Source: Planctomycetota bacterium
GTDB lineage: Bacteria; Planctomycetota; Brocadiia; Brocadiales; Subterrananammoxibiaceae
Direction of reading: 5' to 3'
DNA length: 32,633 bases
Assembly: GCA_016198835.1 (NCBI GenBank)
Contig: JACQHT010000087.1
Coordinates: 1 to 32,633 of the forward strand
Below the pieces are notes generated by a model that ran no database searches, had not been told where the DNA came from, and worked only from the letters and a program-made list of their open reading frames with translations. Each line of letters opens with the position of its first letter. Position 1 is the first letter of the stretch. A program made the translations under genes and the position numbers. Below are positions 22,545-30,627 of this stretch, one piece after another.

Positions 22545-24842
22545 CTAATCATTTACCTTTCCAAAAACATTCTTAACAATAAACAGCCATTCAAGACCAC
22601 CAACCATTCCTACAGCAACAATGCTGTACATATATACAAGAATGTTTGCTGGTGTACTCAGAATTAAATAATACCATGATGAAATAGACATTCTATTCCC
22701 CACCTCTCCATTTGAGCCATCCCATACACTGAATGCAATCGGTATCAACTTCCCTTGCATGAATTGCACGTCCTTATTGTCGGTGGTTACAAGGGGTCTT
22801 TTTATAACAACCCTCCATCTGCCATCATCATAAAAACCGAAACCATGGGTTGCCTGGCTGGCGCCATCCTGAGCTGCAGGTGGTTTGGTAAGACCCTTTG
22901 CGTTAAGCTCCTCTACAGGGGATGCCTTTCCCTCTTCCTGCCAGTCAGCCTTCCATTGCCAGAGGTTTATGGATTTTGAAGCATCTCCCATTATAAAATG
23001 TGGTCTCTCAGGTCCTTCAGAAATTTTCACCGGGAATTTAATAGCAACCGCATCCCGGAGTTTTAGCGCATTTAGTTTATTAAAATCCACCTTGATGAAT
23101 GAATCCGTCTCGCTGTCCCAGGCGGTAGCGTCAGATTCACGATGAGTAACACTTTTTGTTCTATCACCCCACTCAAGAAGAAAAGCTATTTCTTTATCAT
23201 TATAAATAGATTTAACAAAGACATTTGAAACAGAAAAATTTTGCCAACGCGGTCTTATAATAGCCTGCGGAATCAAAGGGACTGCTATGGGGGTAACACT
23301 TTCCCATTGAGGGTCGTCTGGTTTGTCGGGAAGTTCCGACTTTGCAAATTCAGATTCTATAACAACAGAATCAATTGCACTGTTGACAGACAAGCTTGAG
23401 ACATAATGTGCAAGCGCCCACCTTTCTTCCGTTGTAAGTGTATCTATATAGGACGGCATCGGTGTACCGTTCAATCCGGTACTAAAGGTTGCATAAACAT
23501 CCTTTATGTTATTCCCTCTTATGAATTTCCACCCATCAGTAAGATTTGTTGGAAGAATAGATTGTCCCCAATCATCAATATGTGTCCCAGCGGCAGGTCC
23601 ATTTCCCCTTCCATTTTCCCCATGGCATTCGATACATTTCATCTTTACATATAATTCTCTACCTTTTGGTAGGGACTCGGTACCCAATTGTGGTGGAGTT
23701 CCAATCTCTACCTTAACAAGCTCTTCCTCTTTTATAAGTGCAAAATCTTCTGCAAAGGTCTTTACATAAGAGACTAATGATGAACGTTCCTGTTCTCTAA
23801 GCATATCCCAGGCAGCCATAGATGTACCTGGCATACCCCAAGTAATTACTTGAAAGATGTTTTCACCAAGCGGAAGTTCACCTGTACCTGTAGTTCTCAA
23901 CTTGAATAGACCTTTTGTAAAATCCCTTGGCCTGGGATGTAGATAGTCCGCAACCGGTCCATTGCCATCACCCTCAAAGCCATGACAGAAAGCACATCTA
24001 TGTTCATAAATCCCTTTCCCGTCGGTTGGACTGAAGGATGGTGTCAACCTTTCAAATTTTTTCGCCTCTTCACCTGAATGAGCTTCAGGCATTCGGGGGG
24101 ATATACCTGTAATTTCATACAAAGCCGTTATTATCTTCCAGATTTCATCATCAGATAGGTCATCTTTCCATACCGGCATAGCAGAATCCCACGGGGTTGA
24201 TGCAGAGGGTAGCGCTGCATAGCCTTCTTTTACACGCCAAAATACAAAGGCTTCTACAACAGTGGCAATAGTGCCCGGATCAGTAAAGTCAATTGGCTTC
24301 AGGCGTAATCCTCTTGCCAGGGGTCCGTCACCCCTTCCAGCGTCACCATGACACGGTTGGCAATTCTTGTAATAAAGGGTTTTACCTTCCATTAGCGCCT
24401 GTTTTTGCGTCTCTGCGTCTGCTTTCCTGTAAGGGTTTTCTAAATGTTCAAATGCTCCTGGCAATGTAGGGTGCTGAATCCTCAACTCTACAGGGGATGT
24501 TGAACCCGGAGCTACAGCCCCGTATGTTATATACCCTACTATCAAAGGTACGATGACTAAAATTCCTATGAAAAGCCCGTTTCTGATGCTTGATTCGGTT
24601 CCTTGATAAAGGAAACTTAAGAAGTCCTTAAATCTAACACCACTTGATGTTGCATAAAGCAAGCCCGCAAGGACAGCCATAATCATGTACCAGGTGAAGA
24701 GGGTCCTCGGCGTAATCATTAAACCTGGTTTACCAAGCAAAAGCATAAATATTAAGGGAAAGATTACCTTTAACAGGAGCACTACTGCTGCAATTGCTGA
24801 AACAACCCAGATGAACAAATAAGAAATACCTTTTCCCCCCAT
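22545..24842 (-). CDS. Module B: trihaem cytochrome c fused to an EB_dh-type haem-b domain, membrane bound
   Basis: The 765-residue paralogue of the module A protein has the same order: N-terminal helices (about 6-36, 48-64, 88-110), haem motifs CQPCH (161-165), CAFCH (283-287) and CIECH (403-407), an EB_dh-type domain (about 495-730, with NLWQWKADW and SVWDGSNG) and a final helix. It carries an insertion in the EB_dh part (THRESDATAWDSETDSFIK) not seen in copy A. The domain 2 ligand motif is SMAAW rather than MPxW. AAAGGAA precedes ATG 24842. It sits 20 bases before cupredoxin 1 of module A, so the two modules form one continuous gene run. No molybdenum enzyme subunit is nearby. Confidence 0.85.
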   Translation of the reverse strand: MGGKGISYLFIWVVSAIAAVVLLLKVIFPLIFMLLLGKPGLMITPRTLFTWYMIMAVLAGLLYATSSGVRFKDFLSFLYQGTESSIRNGLFIGILVIVPLIVGYITYGAVAPGSTSPVELRIQHPTLPGAFEHLENPYRKADAETQKQALMEGKTLYYKNCQPCHGDAGRGDGPLARGLRLKPIDFTDPGTIATVVEAFVFWRVKEGYAALPSASTPWDSAMPVWKDDLSDDEIWKIITALYEITGISPRMPEAHSGEEAKKFERLTPSFSPTDGKGIYEHRCAFCHGFEGDGNGPVADYLHPRPRDFTKGLFKLRTTGTGELPLGENIFQVITWGMPGTSMAAWDMLREQERSSLVSYVKTFAEDFALIKEEELVKVEIGTPPQLGTESLPKGRELYVKMKCIECHGENGRGNGPAAGTHIDDWGQSILPTNLTDGWKFIRGNNIKDVYATFSTGLNGTPMPSYIDTLTTEERWALAHYVSSLSVNSAIDSVVIESEFAKSELPDKPDDPQWESVTPIAVPLIPQAIIRPRWQNFSVSNVFVKSIYNDKEIAFLLEWGDRTKSVTHRESDATAWDSETDSFIKVDFNKLNALKLRDAVAIKFPVKISEGPERPHFIMGDASKSINLWQWKADWQEEGKASPVEELNAKGLTKPPAAQDGASQATHGFGFYDDGRWRVVIKRPLVTTDNKDVQFMQGKLIPIAFSVWDGSNGEVGNRMSISSWYYLILSTPANILVYMYSIVAVGMVGGLEWLFIVKNVFGKVND

Positions 24843-24861
24843 TACAAAATTCCTTTTACTT

Positions 24862-24910
24862 AACCTCCCCTCAATCCCCTCCTTGCGAAGGAGGGGATAA
24901 AGGGGTGGTT
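24862..24910. repeat. C-rich/G-rich palindromic repeat at a gene junction
   Basis: ATCCCCTCCTT (24874-24884) and AAGGAGGGGAT (24888-24898) pair perfectly around GCG. Outer arms AACCTCCCCT and AGGGGTGGTT pair with one mismatch. The element fills the gap between the dihaem and trihaem genes of module B and touches the stop codon of the dihaem gene. It looks like a dispersed repeat; it could also weaken read-through and set expression ratios. Confidence 0.8.
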
Positions 24911-25860
24911 TACTTAAGGGTTAAGAGATAATTTACGACCCCGTAAAAATCTTTTACACTTAATAATTCGTTGAGGTTGCCCGGCATCATCGAAATCTCT
25001 TGTTGTTTCATATCTTCTATTTCATCCCTGTGAATCGTCACATCCTCAATCACACCACCCTCATCCACTGCCAAAACAATTTCGGACTCATTCTGGTTCT
25101 TTATGATGCCACTGTATGGAATACCATCCGTTGTAATTATATAAACAGTTTCATATCCTTTAACAATTTGAACGCTTGGATTAAGGATAGCTTCCATCAA
25201 ATATTCTGGAGTTTGTATTGCACCAATACTATCAAGGTCGGGTCCAATCTTTGCACCTTTACCTTTTACTACGTGACACTTGGAACAACTTGCCGCGTGA
25301 GTCTCACTGAAAAAGATGTCTTCTCCAACCTTTGCATCTACAACTACCGGGGGTACCCAGGGTTTAACCTTTTTCCTGGAGGCTGTAGGTATTTTGTCTT
25401 TATATTTCGAAACTTCTGCAATATTCGGCTCACCTCCCAAACTCTGTAGATACAGAAGAATTGCGAGGATTTGGTCTTTTTCAAGTATAATAGGTGGCTC
25501 ATAGGCCTTAGGCATGATGTCACCGTAACCCTCGACTATATACGCACTGGGGTCCACCATTGATTCAACAAGGTATTCTGTAGCAGAGGATAACCCTCGC
25601 GCTTTTGCCCTTTCTTCTGCCCTTACGTAAAGGTTTTCCTGGTCAGGGCCTCTTGTTGAACTCCCCTGGTTTCCTATTTTATGACATGTACTGCACTGCC
25701 CATCGCCCCAATAAAGTTTTTCACCGGTTTCAGGGTCTATACCGCCACCAACTTCACCCCCGTCAGTGCCAGATAGTCCACTAACATAAATTGATATATA
25801 AGTGAAAAGCCCAATAATAGCTATGGTAAACCCCACAGCTTTTAAAAAGCTTCCTCTCAT
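24910..25860 (-). CDS. Module B: dihaem cytochrome c with Pirellula/Verrucomicrobium-type haem-binding domain
   Basis: The 316-residue protein has an N-terminal membrane anchor (about 7-27) and haem motifs CSTCH (56-60) and CSKCH (192-196), with Met ligands likely at DIMPKAY and SMMPGNL. Residues about 185-316 match the plan of the small haem-binding domain of Pirellula/Verrucomicrobium type: haem motif, then TPEYLMEAILNPS, a beta region (TTDGIPYSGIIKN) and SMMPGNLNELLS. The module A paralogue lacks the beta insertion. ATG 25860 is chosen because GGAG lies nine bases before it; an in-frame GTG at 25884 reads through a repeat. It sits after the CydA-like 2 gene as in module A. Confidence 0.86.
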   Translation of the reverse strand: MRGSFLKAVGFTIAIIGLFTYISIYVSGLSGTDGGEVGGGIDPETGEKLYWGDGQCSTCHKIGNQGSSTRGPDQENLYVRAEERAKARGLSSATEYLVESMVDPSAYIVEGYGDIMPKAYEPPIILEKDQILAILLYLQSLGGEPNIAEVSKYKDKIPTASRKKVKPWVPPVVVDAKVGEDIFFSETHAASCSKCHVVKGKGAKIGPDLDSIGAIQTPEYLMEAILNPSVQIVKGYETVYIITTDGIPYSGIIKNQNESEIVLAVDEGGVIEDVTIHRDEIEDMKQQEISMMPGNLNELLSVKDFYGVVNYLLTLK

Positions 25861-25879
25861 GTTACGATTCTCCAACTGC

Positions 25880-25894
25880 CCCACCTAAGGCGGG
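25880..25894. repeat. 15-base palindrome copy (imperfect) in the leader of the module B dihaem gene
   Basis: CCCACCTAAGGCGGG resembles the perfect copies at 7970-7984 and 30590-30604, with the same TAA centre as the first. It lies about 12 bases before the ribosome binding site of the dihaem gene. Confidence 0.5.
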
Positions 25895-25946
25895 TAAAAT
25901 TTCATCGGGTAGTTCAAGAACAGTCTCTGCTTTCGCTTTTATTAAC

Positions 25947-27908
25947 TTAAGCAATCACTTCTTCGATCAGTTCTGCTTTTTCAACGGCTTTCTTCTCTCC
26001 TAAACTGGCTAACCAGAAAACAAAGGTAACAAGCCCGAGGAAAAGAAGTACAGTTATTCCTACAACCTCTCCCATATACGCATAACTTGGCGTAAAAGCC
26101 CCGTCCGAGGTATCACGCAAGACACCGTAAATGTGCCAGTCCAGGCGCAGTCCTGAACGAACGAATCCCATTAAGCCCATCATTGTTACAATTGTGACGC
26201 ATAGTAAAATTAATGCGTATTGCGACCTTACAGACATCCTACCCCATGCAACGCCCCCAACACTCTGTGCCCTCGAAAAGACTGCCACATCAATCATCGT
26301 ATTTGTTATGAGGCAGGCAATAACTATCAATACCTGTGATACGGAGAGATACCTGAGCAGGAGGTTAGCTTTCCCCATAAGTTCAAAACCATAAATACCC
26401 ATATAAATTACGGATATAGCTATGGTAAAGCCAAAAAGGAGGTACTGAGCAAATACGCCCCTGTTGAAAAATGTTAAAATAGTTGATGCTATAACAATGC
26501 CTCCCTGGATTCCTAAAAGAATTACCAACGGCCAAACATATGGACGGATAGCATCTTCCAGCACCTTTACATTGGGCAAGCCTATTGCATACCACGCCAA
26601 CAAGGCAACAGAGGCAGCAGCGCCTATAATAAGTGCAATCTTTACTCCTTTACCCTGTTTGGAAAATAGGACCGTTTGTCCCTTGTTCGCACGCCTGTAA
26701 AGAATGAAGGAAAAGAACGTAACTAAAATAGTTAAATTTACAGCAGCATTCTTTGCAGCCATTACCCCAAAGAATTTTGAAAAGGGATGATACTGTTCAC
26801 CAATGACAGACCGTTCCTCACCGCTAAGTGGAAGGTTGTGCGGCGTCAACCAAACTGCTATGGAAAAGAATAGCATAACAATTAAATATTTTATCCACCA
26901 GGCATATCGCTCTGCACCTTTAATCCTATCCATACCAGCCCACAAGTAATAATTAGCGCCTATAAACAGCATACCAATAAGCACTGCTTGAATAATGAAT
27001 GCCCACGAGAATGCCCCGCCCATCGAAATGTTACCCATTACGGCGCTTGAACTGTAAATCTCTCTTCCAAGCCAGTACCCTGCAAATGGTAGTGGAATAA
27101 GCGCTGCTAAACCTATAAAATTTCCTGTATAACCCATCCAGTCGTAATGAGCCTTTTCCTCATCTACTGTTGCACCAAGGAATTTAATGGCTGCGTAGGC
27201 TCCTACCACAAATCCTCCAAAGGCAACGTTTGCAATCAAACGATGAATATTTATAGGATTCCAAAGAGGATTAGCAATAGCGTCCCACAAACTTAGAAGC
27301 TGTCCTGTTTCCTTTTCTATTCCTGCGGGGCTCATCATGAATGTTGTCCATGAATTAGCAATAATCATAAGCGCAGTACCAAAGAGGTTCAGTGATAATC
27401 CTAATAGTAGATGCGCCCATTTTTTGTGCAATAACCTGTCCCAGGAATAATAGTAAGCATAAAGGCTAAATGCCTCACCGAAGAAAAGAAAGGCATAAAT
27501 ATAGAAGGTGGTGTGAAAAATATTTGCCATGTAGTGGGTAAATCCGGGGTAAAGGCCAATTAGAAAGAAGGCTAAAACCCCGCCAAGGGCTGCTGTTGTA
27601 GCAAAGGATGCAGAAAGTAGCTTTGTAAGTTCATGGGCAAGTTTGTTATAGCGCTCATCCTTGGTTCTTACCCCCACCAACTCGATAATTACCGCAAACA
27701 TAGGGACGCCAAGAACGAATGCGGCAAACATTAAATGAAGTTCGGCAACAATCCATACCGCAACACGAGCACTGCCTCCAAAAAGGAACGGCCTGTATTG
27801 AACTACTGCCTCTTCGACTTCTTCCTGAGCAAAGGCTGTAAAAGGCAATACAATCGCAAGTATGGCAGAAAAAATCAAAACTGCCAATATTACTCTTTGT
27901 CTGGTCAT
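25947..27908 (-). CDS. Module B: CydA-like membrane haem protein without CydB, long form
   Basis: The 653-residue paralogue of the module A CydA-like protein has an N-terminal leader ending AFA-Q near 28, His58 (AELHLMF), Glu145 (FFGEAFSLYAYYY), His222 (INIHRLIANVAFGG) and Met558 (WGRMSVRS), all matching the positions seen in copy A. The GRQPW motif is RLDW here (588-591). It is about 70 residues longer because of extra hydrophobic segments between about 430 and 550 and a charged C-terminal tail (EKAELIEEV). AAGGGGC precedes ATG 27908. No CydB is present. Conservation of the haem ligands but loss of GRQPW in both copies points to a shared non-standard function. Confidence 0.83.
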   Translation of the reverse strand: MTRQRVILAVLIFSAILAIVLPFTAFAQEEVEEAVVQYRPFLFGGSARVAVWIVAELHLMFAAFVLGVPMFAVIIELVGVRTKDERYNKLAHELTKLLSASFATTAALGGVLAFFLIGLYPGFTHYMANIFHTTFYIYAFLFFGEAFSLYAYYYSWDRLLHKKWAHLLLGLSLNLFGTALMIIANSWTTFMMSPAGIEKETGQLLSLWDAIANPLWNPINIHRLIANVAFGGFVVGAYAAIKFLGATVDEEKAHYDWMGYTGNFIGLAALIPLPFAGYWLGREIYSSSAVMGNISMGGAFSWAFIIQAVLIGMLFIGANYYLWAGMDRIKGAERYAWWIKYLIVMLFFSIAVWLTPHNLPLSGEERSVIGEQYHPFSKFFGVMAAKNAAVNLTILVTFFSFILYRRANKGQTVLFSKQGKGVKIALIIGAAASVALLAWYAIGLPNVKVLEDAIRPYVWPLVILLGIQGGIVIASTILTFFNRGVFAQYLLFGFTIAISVIYMGIYGFELMGKANLLLRYLSVSQVLIVIACLITNTMIDVAVFSRAQSVGGVAWGRMSVRSQYALILLCVTIVTMMGLMGFVRSGLRLDWHIYGVLRDTSDGAFTPSYAYMGEVVGITVLLFLGLVTFVFWLASLGEKKAVEKAELIEEVIA

Positions 27909-28021
27909 TAATAGCCCCTTATTTCACGAACTATTTACTCAGATATTTTTTATGGTACGCTATTAGCTGAAAGCTTAAAGAGAAGAGGTACTCCGTCCAA
28001 TGGTACGACCGTTTGTAATTG
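27909..28021. other. Gap between cupredoxin 2 and the module B CydA-like gene
   Basis: This is a 113-base gap with no coding sequence. On the minus strand a TTGGAC is followed 17 bases later by TAAGCT, a poor promoter match. GGTAC-type short repeats occur, but no clear element was recognised. Confidence 0.4.
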
Positions 28022-28768
28022 TTACTTTCCCTTTGGTTTTAATTGAAAATCTACTTTTACTTCCTTACCTGCTTCTATAGTAACATCCTGCACCTGTTTT
28101 CCAAGTTTCTCCTGCCAAGCCTGAAGTTTATATGTACCCGCAGGCACGTTATCTATTTTGAAACTCCCATTATCGTCTGTCATTACAAAGTAAGGATTAT
28201 CTTTGATAACTATAAATGCGCTCATCCATTTATGGAGGTCGCATTTTATTGGCACAAGTTCTGGAAATTCAAATTTCTTAGGTAGCTTTCCACCTGTTGA
28301 AACACCTTCATTAAAGGGTGAATTCTTAATTGCATAAGAATGGACATTATGCAGGACTTTGTCGCTATTGAGTATGTCCACCGTGGTTCCAGCCGAGATG
28401 GCAAGTACGTGTGGTATATATGTGCATTCTTTTTGGTCAAGCGCAGGATTAGAGCTCGGCGGGATAAATTTTTTCCCCTTCTCAATACCTTCAATGGATA
28501 CAATAACGTTTTTTATTCCCTTAGTATCTTTTGAAATAATTAATTCTTCAGAAAACATTTCATGATGTCCACATGTCTCCAAATCCTTGTCTACTTTTAA
28601 CAACTTCGGTGCAGGCATATCCCCCTCGAACGTAACAGTTCCAGTTATAGTGCCACCTTGGGCAACATCCATTTCTGTGTAGCCATAAGATTTTACCAGT
28701 GTGCCTGAACTGCCAATAACACCCAATGTCAATCCCATTCCTAACGCAATACCATACAGCCCTTTCAT
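28022..28768 (-). CDS. Module B: cupredoxin-like protein with carboxypeptidase-regulatory-like domain (cupredoxin 2)
   Basis: The 248-residue protein has a hydrophobic leader (about 4-28), a cupredoxin-like part (about 38-188) and a C-terminal beta-sandwich (about 192-245, with VMTDDNGSFKIDNVPAGTYKL). Candidate copper ligands are His140 (VLHNVH), Cys176, His179 and Met182; the loop CDLHKWM is the amicyanin-like Cys-x2-His-x2-Met type. ATG 28768 is chosen because AGGAGG lies directly before it; an in-frame TTG at 28783 falls just before that site. It stands between the octahaem gene and the CydA-like 2 gene, so it could carry electrons between them. It is closest in sequence to cupredoxin 3. 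Confidence 0.8.
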   Translation of the reverse strand: MKGLYGIALGMGLTLGVIGSSGTLVKSYGYTEMDVAQGGTITGTVTFEGDMPAPKLLKVDKDLETCGHHEMFSEELIISKDTKGIKNVIVSIEGIEKGKKFIPPSSNPALDQKECTYIPHVLAISAGTTVDILNSDKVLHNVHSYAIKNSPFNEGVSTGGKLPKKFEFPELVPIKCDLHKWMSAFIVIKDNPYFVMTDDNGSFKIDNVPAGTYKLQAWQEKLGKQVQDVTIEAGKEVKVDFQLKPKGK

Positions 28769-28799
28769 TCTAATCCTCCTCAAACTTGCAAAAAAACGA

Positions 28800-28828
28800 G
28801 TAGGTGGGGCATAGAATACCCCACCTAC
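28800..28828. repeat. Perfect 10-bp hairpin between the octahaem gene and cupredoxin 2
   Basis: GTAGGTGGGG (28800-28809) pairs with CCCCACCTAC (28819-28828) around a nine-base loop. It lies 13 bases after the stop of the octahaem gene and about 32 bases before the cupredoxin 2 start. No T-run follows on the minus strand. It may be a dispersed repeat, an mRNA stabiliser, or a partial terminator separating HAO from module B. Confidence 0.8.
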
Positions 28829-28841
28829 CCATTAAAACTCT

Positions 28842-30575
28842 TTATTTGCCTTTCTTCAAAGCCTTTACTTCAGCAGATAGCTGTTCTATCTTAGTTTTAA
28901 GGAATTGCACATCTTCCGGGGTTAAACCGCCGGGAACTTGCACTCCACCAACTTCAGCAAGCGTCTTTTCGAGCGCCGCTTCTCTGCGAAGTCTTGCTGC
29001 CTCCGATTGGACTACCCCCAGCTCATGAAGCATCGGAGCCTGACCCCACCACCAGGAGAGGTCTTGTTGGGCGTGGGCGGTGCCTTTGTATCCTTGCAGT
29101 TTATAAAAGAACCACATCTTTGCATACGCATTCTCGATGGGTAACGGGTTGCCTTTGCCTTGATAGAATAGTCCATAAACACCAAGGATTGGACCTATAA
29201 TTGGCAGCTTACCCCTTGTTGTCTTAAGCGCATTAAAGACTGGCTCACCAAGGAAATCTGGACCAAGAATGTCTGTAATCTTATCGCCCAACGGGAAGAT
29301 GTCCCTATCAGCAATAGATGGATAATACATACCATCTGCGGCAAGGTCGTCAAGAATCTTTTGTGCCTGGTCTGTAAGCTTAAATGCCTGCAACATAAAA
29401 TCATCTATGCATTCACGATAGGCTTCGACAAATCGTGGACCATGGCATTTTGAACAAAGTTCATTCCACTTTGCCCTCTTTTCATTATTTGCATCGGAAT
29501 AAATATCTATCTTGTTTGCGATGATTTTTATGCCGTAGGGATAATCCTTTAGAGAGGACTCATACTCAATATTTGATGGTGGAACAGTACCCATCCTCCA
29601 GATTCCCTTTGAGACAAAATTGTGTGTGAATCTTCCGCCACCCTGATACATGTGGCACAGCTGGCAGGTAGGGGCACGATAATCCTTGCCAACCTCAACC
29701 TGAGCCAGCGGTTTTGTGAAGTCAAAGTGTTCTTCCTGCATTTCATAGATTTTGCCATGTTTTGACTCAAAATACGACTCTGAATCTGGATGGTCAGGAC
29801 CCATGTGACAGGAAACACATGCTTCTGATTTCCTTGCCTCTACTGAAGAAAACGTATGTCTTGTGTGACAACCATCACACTTTTCCGCAACAGCATGACA
29901 CATGTCACAACCAACCATACCTGCTATGTGTCCCTTCTGTGCCATATCAGCGTACCATGGTACTATCACGTTTGCTTCCCATGATTGGACGTGGTTAGGA
30001 CGACCGTGTTTGCTTTCCTGCATGAACTCTTCAACCTGCTGGGTATGACATTCGCCACAGACGTTTGCAGACGGCATCCTGATGCTTTTTTTCTCTTTGT
30101 CCACATGGCAGTCAAAGCAATGTACCTGATTAATTTCTCTGCCAAGAGACTTTTCTATCAGTCTCGTCCTGCTGGCAAAGAATGGAGACTTCTTTGGATT
30201 GTAATGCGCGGATTCCTGCCAATCAACAACTGTACCTACATTTATCCCTTCGTGGCACAGGACACACAAATCCTTTCTTTCCTTCTCAATAAATATTGTG
30301 TGGTCCAATTTATCGGAAGGTACGTAGTGTCTGTCTGGACTCCAATACATGTGGAGCTTCGTTGGCTTAAAAAAGTCCTTAAAAGGTCCTGAGCCTTCAT
30401 TTAACCCAACGTGTTTTTCAAAAACTGCCCTATACCAATCGGGCTTTCCATCGTAGATATTAAGCGCTTTTTGCTCTGCTGGAGCTTCCTGCGCACGAAC
30501 AGGTAATGCCAGGCATGCCGCAGTCAGAAAGACAAAAGCGCTGAAGATGAGTTTCGTTCCTTTAATCCGATTCAT
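28842..30575 (-). CDS. Octahaem cytochrome c of the hydroxylamine oxidoreductase (HAO) family
   Basis: The 577-residue secreted protein (signal peptide ending VRA-Q, residue 28) has eight haem motifs at residues 104, 153, 173, 223, 233, 253, 304 and 374. The spacing, CDGCHTRHTF, CVSCHMGPDHP and the following SKHG are typical of HAO-family proteins. The fourth motif (223-227) should be the catalytic haem. Tyr496 in the YKG segment is a candidate for the cross-linking Tyr that makes P460, which would favour oxidation of hydroxylamine or hydrazine over reduction; I cannot verify the alignment. The C-terminus lacks a membrane anchor and ends in a short coiled coil (551-575). ATG 30575 follows AGGAGG; an upstream in-frame start reads through a repeat. 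Confidence 0.9.
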   Translation of the reverse strand: MNRIKGTKLIFSAFVFLTAACLALPVRAQEAPAEQKALNIYDGKPDWYRAVFEKHVGLNEGSGPFKDFFKPTKLHMYWSPDRHYVPSDKLDHTIFIEKERKDLCVLCHEGINVGTVVDWQESAHYNPKKSPFFASRTRLIEKSLGREINQVHCFDCHVDKEKKSIRMPSANVCGECHTQQVEEFMQESKHGRPNHVQSWEANVIVPWYADMAQKGHIAGMVGCDMCHAVAEKCDGCHTRHTFSSVEARKSEACVSCHMGPDHPDSESYFESKHGKIYEMQEEHFDFTKPLAQVEVGKDYRAPTCQLCHMYQGGGRFTHNFVSKGIWRMGTVPPSNIEYESSLKDYPYGIKIIANKIDIYSDANNEKRAKWNELCSKCHGPRFVEAYRECIDDFMLQAFKLTDQAQKILDDLAADGMYYPSIADRDIFPLGDKITDILGPDFLGEPVFNALKTTRGKLPIIGPILGVYGLFYQGKGNPLPIENAYAKMWFFYKLQGYKGTAHAQQDLSWWWGQAPMLHELGVVQSEAARLRREAALEKTLAEVGGVQVPGGLTPEDVQFLKTKIEQLSAEVKALKKGK

Positions 30576-30589
30576 TTTATGCCTCCTGG

Positions 30590-30604
30590 TCCGCCTCGGG
30601 CGGA
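30590..30604. repeat. 15-base palindrome in the leader of the octahaem gene
   Basis: TCCGCC-TCG-GGCGGA is a perfect six-base-pair hairpin directly upstream of the AGGAGG site used by the octahaem gene. It belongs with the copies at 7970-7984 and 25880-25894. Confidence 0.75.
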
Positions 30605-30627
30605 TTAAAAAGTGTTCACGTAAAGGA

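Noticed and set aside
25000-25449. 149-residue plus-strand frame opposite the module B dihaem gene
   Set aside because: No ribosome binding site or domain; it is antisense to a haem-motif protein.
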